64,000 bases of DNA, taken from Nigrospora sphaerica (Eukaryota > Ascomycota > Sordariomycetes > Amphisphaeriales > Apiosporaceae). The position numbers and the translations under genes were made by a program. Where the stretch lies: contig JAGVVL010000025.1 in assembly GCA_018287875.1 (NCBI GenBank), forward strand, positions 1,302,001 to 1,366,000, given 5' to 3'. This document shows positions 45,601 through 56,909 of the stretch, one piece after another. Each line of letters starts with the position of its first letter. Position 1 is the stretch's first letter. The notes beneath the pieces are model-generated. The model made no database searches. It had not been told where the DNA came from and saw only the letters and a program-made list of their open reading frames with translations.

Positions 45601-46560
45601 TTCCACCGCGCACAGTGAATGTCTTCTCTTCCGATTTGGGGGAGAGAAACTACACACACGGATGTAAACAAAATACCAGGCCAATCAGGTTCTCGCATCC
45701 GTGACGCCAGCTGCCCTTTCAAGAAAGCGCTGGGTGGGGGAGTGGTTCTTCCGACAGGCCAATCAGATGCGAACTCCGAGGACCAGCCAGTTGGAGGAGG
45801 CAAGAACCAACAGCCCGGCGCTGCAAATTCCCAGCGCTTGGCCGAACCACACAACCACTGTACCGCCCCTAGTAGATACATAGGGGGTGGCGATGGGGAT
45901 GGGACCAAAGCGAAACGATGGTACCATCGTCGGCGCAGGCTCTACGGGGGTGGGCATCCCATCGCCTACTACCGAGTCGAGCGAATGCGCTGCGTACTCG
46001 GGTCGGCACCGACGCCTAGGGGGCGGGGCAGGGCGGCTCGCGAAAAGATCGATCATGCTAATGTGCAAGCGAGGGGCCCAAGAGGAGGAAAAAGGGGGAA
46101 AGAAGTGGCCAGTCCTTGGGCTGAGTAGGTGGAGAGCCAAGTGGTGGGCGACGAGGCCCCGGGAAAGGCGCCCTCCCTTCCCTTCCCCTGTGACGTATAA
46201 TGACGCCCGATATTGGCGGCGAGCTTTTACCGCGGGCCGGATCCACGCCAGATCGGCCGCCGCGCTTTGCTGGGTTCTAGTCCGGCGTGGGAGGTCAAAT
46301 GCGGCTTTCGGCCGAGGCGATGCTTCGCAAGACGGACGACGATACGCGATTCCTGGGATGCATACCAACTTATGTAGGTGGTCTCACGAAATGTTTGCGC
46401 TGTCATTGGAGGGAGCCACATGGGAAAATGCTTGGTTTCGAACAGATTTGTATACGAGCATCTCGTGCGCGAGGCCTGTGGTATTATTAAGATGTATGTA
46501 TCCTGGCAGCGACGGCTTTGGGCTGGACCCGGGCTACGGGCTCCGGGAGGCCTGGACCGA
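42611..46560. other. Gene-poor stretch with coding-like fragments
   Basis: This 3.9 kb between CCT8 and the membrane-protein gene has visibly more A+T than the genic parts, especially 42950-43560. No complete gene is recognised. Two parts look coding-like: about 43830-44230 (+), where frames switch, and 44799-45200 (+), an open stretch of about 130 codons rich in Ala, Glu, Arg and Gln that lacks an early ATG. The opposite strand is also open there. These may be decayed genes or exons of a gene I cannot resolve. Confidence 0.45.
44799..45200 (+). other. Open coding-like stretch, unrecognised
   Basis: After a TGA at 44796-44798 the frame is open to TGA at 45198-45200. It reads LGKEFEPVPRQDEQRTRRRN, then Ala/Glu-rich and Pro/Arg-rich sequence ending GWRHGPRKRH. 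No ATG lies near its beginning, so it would need an upstream exon. The minus strand is open over nearly the same span (44859-45206) and encodes a Cys/Leu-rich frame. I recognise neither. It may be a gene relic. Confidence 0.2.
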
Positions 46561-47811
46561 CTATACAATGTTGTACTGCTTCTGTAGCTCGGCGGTCGAG
46601 CTCGAGCGGCTGGCTGCGTCCTCTTCGATGCCGCCCTGGCGCTGGATGACCGTCTCGACCGTCTTGTGGATGCCCTTGGCGTCCTGAGGCTCGTCGTCGG
46701 CGAAGTCGCGGTTGGCCGTGATGAGCGTGGCCATGTGGAAGCCGCGCGGGTCGGCGCCGTTGTGGGGGGTGGTGCCGGCCGTGCCCGTCTGGCCCGCGCC
46801 CCCCGACTTGCCGCCGTACCCGGCCACCGGGTTGGACCCTGACGGGTAAGAGCCGCCGTTCTCCATCTTGACGATCTTGGCGATCAGGTCCGCCATGTTA
46901 AGCTCGATGTGCAGCTTCAGGATGTAGACGAGCGGGTGGAACTGCACGTACACAAAGCCCGCGCCGAGCGACATGACGCCGATGAGGATGACCTGGAGTG
47001 CGCTTCGCTGTCAGCTTGTCGTCCTGCAAGAGGCGGCGCTTCCCAGCCGCCTGCCGGCGAGGGATGAGAGAAAGGGGCCAAGGCACGCACGTCGAGGCCC
47101 ACGGAGCAGGCAATCATGAACAGGTTGAATCGAAACAGGCGGTGGTACTTGGTGAGGCCGTTGGAGATCAGCTTCGATCGCACCAGGTAGATGAAGTACA
47201 AGTTGAGACCGGCGTCGATGAGGCAGAAGATGACCTTCTCGATGCGGTCCCAGATCTCGTTGATGTGTATCCAATTCGACGAGATCTGCAGCCGCGCCGG
47301 TATCCAGATGCAAAAGACGCTGATGTTGACCAGGCCCAGACCCGCGGCGCAACCCCACTTCAGTCGGTTGATGTTCTTCTGGTCCCGTACCAAGAGGGCG
47401 ATTCGGTTGATAATGATCTGGATGATACACTGCGTCTGAACGACCCAGATACAGAGGAGGACGAAGAAGAACTCGAAACTAGGGCCCCGGGGGGTCGCCG
47501 GGTTAGCGGGTCGCACGATGAAGGCGGAGGGCAGTGGCCAACCGTACGTACCCGGACTCGATAATGCCCCAGAGATAGCACCAACTAAGGACGCCGATGA
47601 GGGAGCTAGACAGCCACTCGGCCGCGATCATGATGATGTAGGCGTTGACGTGGCCCTTGCGTTTGTAGACGTTGAAGGCCTGCTTGGCGCCTTTGGAGGC
47701 CGTGAACATGCCGGCGGCGATGGAGACGCCCCATATGATGGAGGCGACGTTCATCTCGACCCGGCCCGGCAGCTGGTTCACGAACCCCTCGGGGATGAGA
47801 GCGCCAGGCAT
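46561..47811 (-). CDS. Fungal seven-helix integral membrane protein
   Basis: Exons 47811-47552, 47478-47091 and 46992-46561 give 359 aa. Hydrophobic segments include IIWGVSIAAGMFTA, YIIMIAAEWLSSSLIGVLSW, FEFFFVLLCIWVVQ with CIIQIIINRIALL, WGCAAGLGLVNISVFCIWIPA, VIFCLIDAGLNLYFIYLV, LFMIACSVGLDVLILVVMSL and FVYVQFHPLVYIL. This makes about seven spans, followed by a hydrophilic cytosolic tail of about 110 residues rich in Gly, Ser, Thr and Asp. The arrangement resembles a group of uncharacterised ascomycete membrane proteins with receptor-like topology; no ligand or signalling partner can be named. I chose the ATG at 47811. Upstream codons are open but lack a better start. Both introns join in frame (IIESGFEFFFV and GLDVILIGVMS). 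The gene borders two gene-poor stretches. Confidence 0.8.
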
Positions 47812-50290
47812 CTTGACGCGGGGCACCCCGAAGGCGAGGGAGGGGGGGCAGCGGGCGGAGGCAGGCGTTGTCGGCTCGAGGAAAACAGAATAGCGGATGT
47901 ACGTACGGCAGGTTGGCTGGAGGCCACTAGAGGCCGAGGAGTGGGTTGGGGGTCCCCTTCATCATTATATGCAGGCAGGCGACTTCCTATGCCCTCGCCC
48001 GTATGCTGGAGTGTCCTCTTGACTGCTCGCCGCCGCTGCAGAACCCAAGGCGCCGGATGAGTGGGTGTCATCCCAAGGAGCAGCATGACCAACGGCACAG
48101 GAACAATCAGGGGCCAGACCGGGGTAGTTGAAGATGGATCTCCGGCTGATGGTCTATAGGGCCGTCTCCTCCGGGGGTGGATGCTCTGGATCCGACTAGG
48201 CAGAACGGCCAAGCATCTTTTCAGCCCACGCAGCCGGATTGCCTGCCGGGAACTCCCAGATCCCAGGGTCCCGATGTCCCGTGTCGATCCCTATTTCCCC
48301 GGGCAGTGAGCCTACCAGCTTCCCGAGCGTCTCGAGCAGCGCCGCCCGAGTCGTCGTATGGTCCTGGCTCGTCCAGGTCTAGAAGGACTAGCGGGCAGAA
48401 GCGGCCTAGAAAAGCCGGGGCCTGCGTGTACCCACTGTCGGGAACGTGCCCAGCGCGACCAGCGCTAGGTGCAAGTGGTTTTGTGATTGTTGGGCAGCCT
48501 GGCCCGCCTAGGCCGGCCCGGACAAGGTCCAAACGAGTACTGCGTGTACCCGCTGTAGCGCGTCCGCCCGCGCTAGACCTGAGGCTGTAACAACTCGCCA
48601 ACGCCTGTCGGATCCGGCACGCTAGGCTAGACTTGCACAGTAGATGCGAAAAGTCTACCTCTCCAGGCAACCTTAGCTGGCAGCTGAAGCTGAGCGCATC
48701 TAGTCACGGAGCACGACAATTGGAGGGACCCGGCCGAAATGGCCAGGGCACGTTCATGGCCCTATGTAGCTCCGTAAGACTTCCTGTAGCCGGGGGGCCA
48801 AGTGCGGTCAACAGTCACCCTCCCCTGCTAATATACTTCAAGTATAGTAGATGATGTACGTGTCTCCAGGCTAAGACGATCATCGGCACCTTCCCTGAAT
48901 CGCAGGCATTGGGCTGTCTTCTCTCCTTTCCCCTTCCCCCTTCTACCATCCCAACCCCCCTGCCGCCTTCTAGCGCTGCGCTTGTTGCGGCTGTGCCTGT
49001 CAGCCAACCTGTCAAGACGAGGCACGCGAATGTGTCAGTAATCTTTGCACCAGTCCCTGGGTCGATCATCTCCCTGAGGATGTAAGTCCATCCGCTTTCG
49101 GTGCAGTTCTGATCAAGTCTTGTGGGTTACCGGCAATGCGGTTACCCGCAGCGGTCGACTCGTGTTACTTGTCCATGTCAACAGGGCAGACATACTTCGA
49201 AGTACCCCCTTAAGTATGTAAGTAGTTGCTCTGGTGGATCGCTAACCATATAGGCCCTCCCACTTGTATGGCCAAGTGCGCAATAGGGTAACGACGCCGC
49301 ATTAGCAGCGTCCGACTTCCTTCCCAGCCCGCCAACACCCCCGAGGTGGGTAGGCTAAGAAATAGTATGTGGACGTCCGGATATCGGCTCCGTTGGACCA
49401 GCGGTCCTCCTATCAGCTGGCCCGATCCTCTATCCCCTTGTGCGGACCAGATAGAGGTAGCCTCTCCTCCCGCCCTCTTGTGTGAATGGGGCCCTCCCAT
49501 GGAACATGCCGTCGCTCCACCGCCTTGGGATGAGGCCTCCTCAAAGTGAACCCGGCCCAACCCTGGGTGGCAAGGAAATACGACCGGACTTTGGCCCGAG
49601 CCTAGCCTCTCCAGAGGCAATACGCGCTACACGGCCCTCGATGGTCTTTCAAGGTCGCTACGCATTATGTGTGGTTCCTGACCCCAAATTCGGCCTCGTT
49701 TATGGCTTTGGCTGCCCCGCCCCATCACCAGCTGGCCGCGAAGTCAACCGTCCCGGCTACCTGACCCCCCCCCTCGTAGCGCCGGATGATGCAAACCCGG
49801 CCCTGACTCCTCTGCTTGCGAATCACGAATTTTCCGGATATGAGACACAATCTCCATCATTACTTAGGGGACTGAGAGTCACCCCGCACTGCTGCTATCA
49901 ACCCTTGCCTGTTCCGTGGATCTGCTGCTAGCCATGTCACGTGGAGGTCGTCAAAGGCCCTTGGCGTAACTACTTTATTCTTATGGGTTCTGGCTGTTTT
50001 CTTCCGACTCTTTTACACCGCTCTGGAAACCAATCGCTCCCAGATATACCCCAAACCGGCGGGATATCGAAGTTGGCTTACACAATACGCAGGATACGTA
50101 TGCAACCGTTCTCGGAACTTCTTATCCCCCTTTGATGGTTTCCTCCGTGGATTTGTCTTGACAGTCTTTGCCTTGGATCGGACACGTGACTACGGTTGCC
50201 TCATCGTGACTATTCACTCGCCGGAATAAGGCCTCGATACTGGGCATCTCCGCCTAGCATACCAAGTATCTTTTGTCAGTTGAAATGAAT

Positions 50291-50673
50291 TCAACGCGGA
50301 ATTTCTTGGGCAATGAATCCACGTACCACTTGCCGCTTACGCTTCTTCGTCCCTTGATCTGCCTCCAGTACGGAAGCTTTCATTGAAGAAAGCTCCGACT
50401 TCAACAATGCGATCTCTGTCCGTAATCCTCTACTCAAGGCCATCTCTGCAGTGTGTTCAGCGGCATCGGCTCGTCCACATCCATCTCCCCGTATTCGCAG
50501 TCGTGCAGAGCCTGGCAGACGAACTCCACAACGTGATGAAACGGACATCTCTTGTAGGTGTACAGACTCTCGATGTGCGCGATCGCTGCAACAAGCTCGA
50601 ACTTCATGGTCTCGAAGAAGGCACACGATGTGCCAACAGGCCAGCTCTCGTGCGTCTGTTCTTCTTCGGCCAT
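50291..50673 (-). pseudogene. Possible frameshifted relic of a small gene
   Basis: On the minus strand a frame from 50673 reads MAEEEQTHESWPVGTS, with a Cys/His-bearing middle (YKRCPFHHVVEFVCQALHDC), and ends at a TGA near 50437. The adjacent frame, open to TGA at 50291, reads MALSRGLRTEIALLKSELSS, a likely coiled coil, then a basic KKRKRQVVRG and the end AQEIPR. The two pieces adjoin near 50450 without a GT-AG intron that could join them. A single-base shift would make one protein of about 125 aa. I recognise no family. It could also be chance. Confidence 0.3.
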
Positions 50674-53600
50674 GTTAGCGATAGATAGGACGAATAGCGT
50701 ACAAAGCGTTGACGGTGTGCTGTTGCCGCCTTCAGTGGAAAGAAATGGTCGACAACGAGGTGAAAAATGGAAGAATATTCACTGGAGCATCTTTGTGCAC
50801 ACTGACGATGAAAAGGTGCCTGGGGAACCATAAAGCTTGCCGCGGGGTTTCAGAGCAGGTTTAAAAAAGTCCTAGGCACCCCCAAAGCAGAATATAGGTG
50901 CCCGACTTCTGGGCTCAGGACTTCTTTCTATCTATCCCAAGCAGTTGGTTGTGCTGTGATTTTTAGCGTCCGTTACCACATTGTCTACGGATCCAGCCAA
51001 ATGATTTACTGCTGTACTAATATACTCCATGAAATCTTGCAAGAGCCAGAACCTCCCTAGCGAAGAAGGAAATTGCGATCAAATCACTTCGCCGAGCTGC
51101 AGCTTGAAGCTTTAAATGGTCACCCGCGGGGTCCCGTTTACTGCTACTTCCGGTATATAAGATTGCCCGAAGTAGTAAACTGTTCCGATGATTCTATGAT
51201 CGATGTCTCTCTTTTGGACGGGAGGAACTATCCAGCAGCGGGTGATTGCGATACTTGATATAGAAGCAACGATACTGCCGTGGACGCCAAGGGACCCTGA
51301 CAACACCGAGAGATGCATACATGGCCATTGGGCACGACTCCTGCAGAGATCACTACAAGTACCATTCCTGGTGAAGTGCTGCTGACCATGTACCCGGGGC
51401 TTCACAACGATCAACACGCAGGGTTGCATCCAGCTGCAGCACACAGTTCGAAGAGATGTTTCAGGTCTACGAAGAACATAAATCTTCGGCGCTTGGAAGC
51501 AGACAGCCACATCGAGAAAACTACACAGGAATAAGTTGCCGCAGCACAAAGAACATGGAAAATTTGAGCATCATCTTCATTCGACAAGGGTAAATAGATG
51601 CCGCACGAGCTCTAACTGGAATATCCTAACTATTAGCATTGGCACATACATTTTGCGCCACGTGGTACTTGGTTACTTGCTAGTCCAGACAGCAAGTCAC
51701 AAGTATGACGGGATGATATTCTAGGGCTCTCAGTGTACACTAGGATTTACTCAGCAACGACAGTTCCGGCTTGAATGTGCCAGTTACCTACGAAGCCGAT
51801 CCAATGCATGCGATACCGAGGCAATAGGCCATGATAAGGAACGAACACTAGCTAATTAGAAACAAACTTCCATTAGAACAAGGTTTCGGGAACGTTGCCC
51901 GATCCGGGTATGAAAGCTATCAACCTGTCGGATTGCTAAGATCGTCCAGGAAAACTTTATGTGGCTGACAGCTACGCTAGTTTGAGAACCCCTGAACCTT
52001 AAATGGACATAGGAGCGGCCCGGAATACCTACGTGATGCAGAAGCGTCAAATGGTTCATTCCCAGAATCTGCCACCGAAGTATGTATGCGCTGTGAAGTC
52101 ATCCAGATGACCAAGCTGGAGGAGTTCCTCTCAAACTGGATATTTGTCTTCCCCGTCTCTGGACACCAACACTGCAGATCCACCCCAGTGTCGCATGGGC
52201 CCGTCCCTGGGATCGCAAATCCGACATCCCATGATCGCGAGCCGCCTAAAGAAGAACTGCACGCACATGGAAACAGCTATGGCTCCCTGCAAGAATATTA
52301 GAACTTAGGGAGCGCAGGAGGCGACAGGATCTTCCATACATTTCCACTTAGTTGGGGGCGCTGTCTGATAAACGGTAGCAGGATAATGCCTCTTGAGGGA
52401 GAATCACAGGTGGGACAATATGACAGGCAGCAAACAGATAACCCGAGGTTTCCCTCCATCGTAACAACAACACCTTGAAGCCTCAGGCTGGTTGGGTTGA
52501 CGATAAAACGTCTCTTAAGTATGTACCAAGTCCTTCAATTAGCTAGGTCCAATTCCTTTAAATAAGGGACCTGGGGCGAAAGAAGACCGAGACTTGATTC
52601 CTCGACTAGCCATACTTTTTTCCCTTTTGTAAAGCATTTACACTCCCTCTACCCCACTCAAATACAGTATGTTAAAGAATATTGCGGAAACCAGGCGGGA
52701 AATGGTACATGATTTGCACACCCAAGTCAAACTATAAATTTCAGCTAGCATTTTATTGAACTTAGAAATAACTGTCACTAAAAAAACAAGGTCTTTGAGA
52801 CCTGGCAACACTGTCATGTTCTAATCCTAAAGCTGTAGAAGGTCGGGTGGTGGCGCCTCGGGTAATGGGATGGTTGCACCGGACCAAAAAGAAAATGCCT
52901 TCAAATAATGCTTCACAGACAGTGGGAACGTCTCGTAACGTCCTCTAGAAGATCTGAATTTACTTAACAGTGAAATCGCCTTGAATTTTCTCCTCGATGT
53001 TGGAATACTCGATCTCTCTGCTGGTACTACTACGGCATCTGTATATATGGGGGGCTTCATGAACGGCCCAAACAACGCCCTCGTCAGCAGCCAGTGGCTC
53101 CTAGCCACCGGAGGGGGACAATTCGCCAAAGTCCACCAACTGGTGCCGTACCTAGCCTAGGGAAATAGGACCTACTAGCCGGGCACCCCCGTTTCCCTGT
53201 ACGTGGGCCGGCATCTGAAGGCCGGGAAGCGGTTTCCCCACCCGCGCGCCACCACCGCCCATGACGAGCGTGATAGGCTGCCCCCGACGCCCAACCCGGC
53301 GTCCAGATCCTTGGACGCCGCAAAGGCGCTGCCACCGGCGCTGGAACTTGAGACGGGCAGGACGTGGTCGTCGCCCTCGAGGCTGGATCTGCGCAACGCC
53401 TTGACGCCCCCCGTGTTTAAGCTGCCCGACGTTGCCCGCCGAAGAAACCTAAGGTTGGTACGTACTTACTTATCTTAGTCCGAGTGCTGGTACTCAAGTA
53501 CTTACCGTGTCGGGACAGGCAACTAGTGGGAGCCACAGGCAACCTCGGTTGTTTATCACGACTCTTCTTCCACGCTAAAGACCGCGCCTGGCACATCTAC

Positions 53601-53784
53601 TCAGTATAGGAAGAAGGCCAGGATAACTGGCCTGGGACGGGACTAACACCGCAATTTGTTATTGGAGACGTGGGCGGGACCCATTTACGGAACAAATTGA
53701 GAACCGCACCGATGCGGACGACAAGCTAGAGGAACTAGTGCTTGAGCAATTTTGCGACTTTTTGTTGTTATTGTTATCTATTTA

Positions 53785-54396
53785 TCATACATACCAAGGC
53801 GTCGAGCCGTCTGATTCCTGCTGGGAAATTTCGCAACTTGAAACGGCCAGGGGGACGTGCAGCCGTGGCAGCTCGGAATACGAGCACGTCTTCCCGTAAT
53901 GCCGCCCTGTCTCCCTAAAGGTAAACGGTTTTATGTGTCTTTTATACACCGTGCTGGTCGCCGAATTCTCCAAGAGATCGATCCGCACGCGGAAACCCAT
54001 CGACGTGTCGTATGCGATATGCCCGTCGTATTCCAGGGTAAAGCATGGCTGCCCACTTGTTGACGGCCGCCCAGATCGGCGGTGCAGCCCACCTTGGATT
54101 GTTTCACGCTGCATTCTCGTCCAGTCTCTCGATCTGCGAGGCCCGTGATGTAACGGCCTATTCGATATATTTTTTGTCCCCGGCATATGAGTGCAAAGAA
54201 TGAACCATGAGCGGCTGCCCGGCAATTGGAATGAGTAGATGGTGTGTATTAGCGACCCCGTCAGACAACACGATGGTGAATTTGGGGGGGCTTTGGATCG
54301 CTCCTGCCCGATTATAGTCACTTGCTGGTTTATGTTTCGTCCTGACCTCCCGCTTTGCCCATGGGAAGGTGGATATAGGTAACGAAGCCACATCAA
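53785..54396 (-). CDS. Hypothetical open frame, unrecognised
   Basis: A 203-codon frame, the longest in the gene-poor stretch. The C-terminal half has balanced, protein-like composition (FTLEYDGHIAYDTSMGF, then KRHIKPFTFRETGRHYGKT). The N-terminal half does not look conserved. There is no signal peptide or membrane span. Codon use is unlike the GC-rich genes nearby. It could be a recent or decayed gene, or a chance frame. Confidence 0.25.
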   Translation of the reverse strand: MMWLRYLYPPSHGQSGRSGRNINQQVTIIGQERSKAPPNSPSCCLTGSLIHTIYSFQLPGSRSWFILCTHMPGTKNISNRPLHHGPRRSRDWTRMQRETIQGGLHRRSGRPSTSGQPCFTLEYDGHIAYDTSMGFRVRIDLLENSATSTVYKRHIKPFTFRETGRHYGKTCSYSELPRLHVPLAVSSCEISQQESDGSTPWYV

Positions 54397-54912
54397 GGAT
54401 TGTCTAAGCTTTTATGACGGCACGTGGTGCGCTGATCGTGCCTGCCTCAAAATTGAATCCGATGTTAGATCACATTCTATACATCATCTGCTACTGGCCG
54501 TCTGGACGCGTCTGGCATAACGCATTCAACAAAAACAAAGGGACTCGGCAACTTCGGCCCGATAGCAATAAACGCATTTAAGGAACCAACACGCACGCGG
54601 GATAGTCACCGGAGAAGCCTGAGGTAACAATACTCAATACACAAGGGCCGATTGCATGTACGCTTCCTCCACCACCCACGCAACTTCCTTTCGAGCACTG
54701 GGATTATAGAAATCCACGCATTATTCTGCCACTTTCCTTCGAGTCTTTTCTTCCTCGCCACCTCCATCCTGCTTTCACTCGGCATCGGACACGACGCGAG
54801 TTTCCAGTTCGTTCCAGCCGCGGGACCGATCGCGGGACAGCTTTTCAGCATCATCCACTTTCGGCGAATCGCTACCTCTTTCCACCGTCGACCGCTCGTC
54901 GCAACAGCAATT

Positions 54913-56115
54913 ATGAAACAGTACCATGAGGATACAGGTCTCAATGTCAAAAGCTACATTGTGGTCAAGACAGCCGTGCTTGACTTCAACCAGGCGCTTA
55001 AATACATAACAAGCAAGCCGACTGACTTGATGGCAAACGACCTTTCGACCTTCGTGAATGAGTGGTGGCCCAACCTCACCAAATTGTACCGGGACTTGCG
55101 TCTCTCTTTGGAGGCCGAGGGGCGTCCCGACGTCTCCCTCTTCTACCTGCAGGTCCGGGTGCTTGATGCCATCTGGAGCTTCTACTGTAAGTGCCAAAGA
55201 ATCCGAGCCTGGATAAAGCGCCGTTATGCTTGGCACTAAAAACATTAATCTGTGATAGTTGGCCTCCGGGATGGCCCGAGTCCCTATACACGCATGATGG
55301 CCGATGCTATGAAATACCAAATCAACGGAAAGGGCGATTGCATCGTCGCCTGGGCTGTAATGATCGAGAAACTTCAAGCTGACCCCGCCAAAGCAGAGAG
55401 CCTTCTTGCTTCTCCCCGGGGCTCAATTGAACACAATGTTAGTCCATCATTGGCTACTTTGCACTTTTTGGTCTGACCGCGAGATACGAGCACGGCCGTT
55501 ACTGGCGACTCGATAGATCGAAGTTGCTCACAAAGATGGCGCCGATGGAGTTTCCGAGCGCGAGGCCCGCCCGAAGCGCACGGCGAACCAGGCTGGCCAG
55601 AAACACATAGCTAGTCAGGCTGGCCAGAAAGGCAAGCACACCAACGCTGTCCAGAGGGCAAAATGACCAGGACGTGCCGGAAGCGCAGGGTAAGTTGACG
55701 TGGCACATCGCCCGTCTCGTCAAATTTGCTTTACTTACAGTGAGTTGACTGCCAGGTTTCTCCCCACTTCGAGCACCGAAACGCCGACGTCGAGGATGAC
55801 AGCTCCGACTTCAACGCAAAGGACTCCGACAGCGAGGTAGCCATGAATTCGGAGGAAGACCAAGCAGGCAGTGGTTCTGGCTCGAAGAAGACCCTCGTGG
55901 TAACCAACAAGGGTACGAAGCTACCGCAAACCACACCTGACCTCGACTCCCAGCGCACTACCACACCCGGATCATGGCTTGACTTCATGAAGCCCCAGAG
56001 CGGTTCATTCAACAGTGGTACAGGCTCGAACAAGACTCCCAAGGCAGGTATCCAAAGCATGAAGATCTCCAACGTGGGTGGCCACAGTTCCAAGTTCGCG
56101 TCATTCAAGATGTAA
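54913..56115 (+). CDS. Unrecognised gene, exon structure partly ambiguous
   Basis: Exons 54913-55186, 55259-55437, 55615-55689 and 55756-56115 would give 295 aa. Exon 1 begins MKQYHEDTGLNVKSYIVVK and joins exon 2 cleanly (SFYFGLRDGPSPYT). This part is a helical domain of about 150 residues with WWPNLTKLYRDLRLSL and LQVRVLDAIWSFY. The last exon is hydrophilic and Ser/Asp-rich (VEDDSSDFNAKDSDSEVAM), ending SSKFASFKM. The middle is uncertain. The acceptor used here (55614) keeps the frame, but an upstream acceptor at 55516 opens a more natural-looking Lys/Gln-rich frame with two QAGQK units, which then hits TGA before the donor at 55690. I recognise no family. It lies tail-to-tail with midasin. 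A longer N-terminus from 54652 is possible but looks like leader. Confidence 0.55.
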
Positions 56116-56909
56116 GAGTTCTAACGACGCAACGCCAGAAACCCGGGGGATATTGGGCAAGAGAGGGATGAGAGGTCCATTCAAGACGGAAATATGTTCC
56201 AGATACGCTATGAGGCGCTGCACGCCCTCTGACGAACGCGACGGATAATGGGCAAGAAAGCGGAACGGGATCTTTGTCGATGGGTTTCCATTTCGAAACA
56301 TCCGACGAGGCGTCACTCGGGAACGACATGTTTCCTGATGTTGGTGTATTGTTTAGTCTCCATGTTGGACTAGTTGCGGCGTGGTCAGGTCACGTACGTG
56401 TCTCTTGGGGAAAACGATGGGCTTTTGAGACGATGGAACCCCTAGCTTGGACACGTGGCTTTCGGCATCGCTCACAGTTCCATTGCGTTCTCTTGTCTGT
56501 GCACTAGGTGGACACTTGAACGGCCGGGCTTTTGAGCCTGATTAATAACTTCTCACGATCTCTTTCCATACTTGGCAGTGCTGGGAGCCGCGATCCCAAA
56601 TGCCTGGTTGTTTCTTGCGTGCCGCTTGACCATAACATGTACCGCCCTCGAGACGACGTTTGATGTCTCAAGGCTAGAGATGGCAGGCAACAAGATGATA
56701 TAAGTTGATGTATATGTACCAATTGCATTCATACAAGGCAAGACTCGAGATGTGGTTGACTGAAATCAGATTTGCGGGAATCGAAAACTAATCAAACCGC
56801 AACGCCATGTTTTTTTCTCTCTAAAAAAGCACCAAAATCCACGCCCAAACTCCTGAGGAAAACAGATCCTATCCCCCTTCTTTCATATCTCCGATATTCG
56901 CCGAGTCTG
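56116..56909. other. Convergent 3' intergenic region
   Basis: It lies between the 3' ends of the unrecognised gene (+) and midasin (-). Short frames occur in both directions with no family features. I see no repeat or RNA gene. Confidence 0.5.

Larger units (their letters stand above)
47812..54912. other. 7.1 kb gene-poor, accessory-like stretch
   Basis: No complete gene is recognised between the membrane-protein gene and the gene at 54913. Base composition swings from GC-rich (48150-48650, 53150-53460) to AT-rich (50900-53000). Short open frames with partial coding character occur in both directions; the better ones are listed separately. I found no transposase, reverse transcriptase, terminal repeats or target-site duplications. 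The mix suggests a fast-evolving or decayed segment. Confidence 0.5.

Noticed and set aside
47812..54912. Transposon in the gene-poor stretch
   Set aside because: No transposase, reverse transcriptase or integrase motif, no terminal repeats and no target-site duplication were seen.
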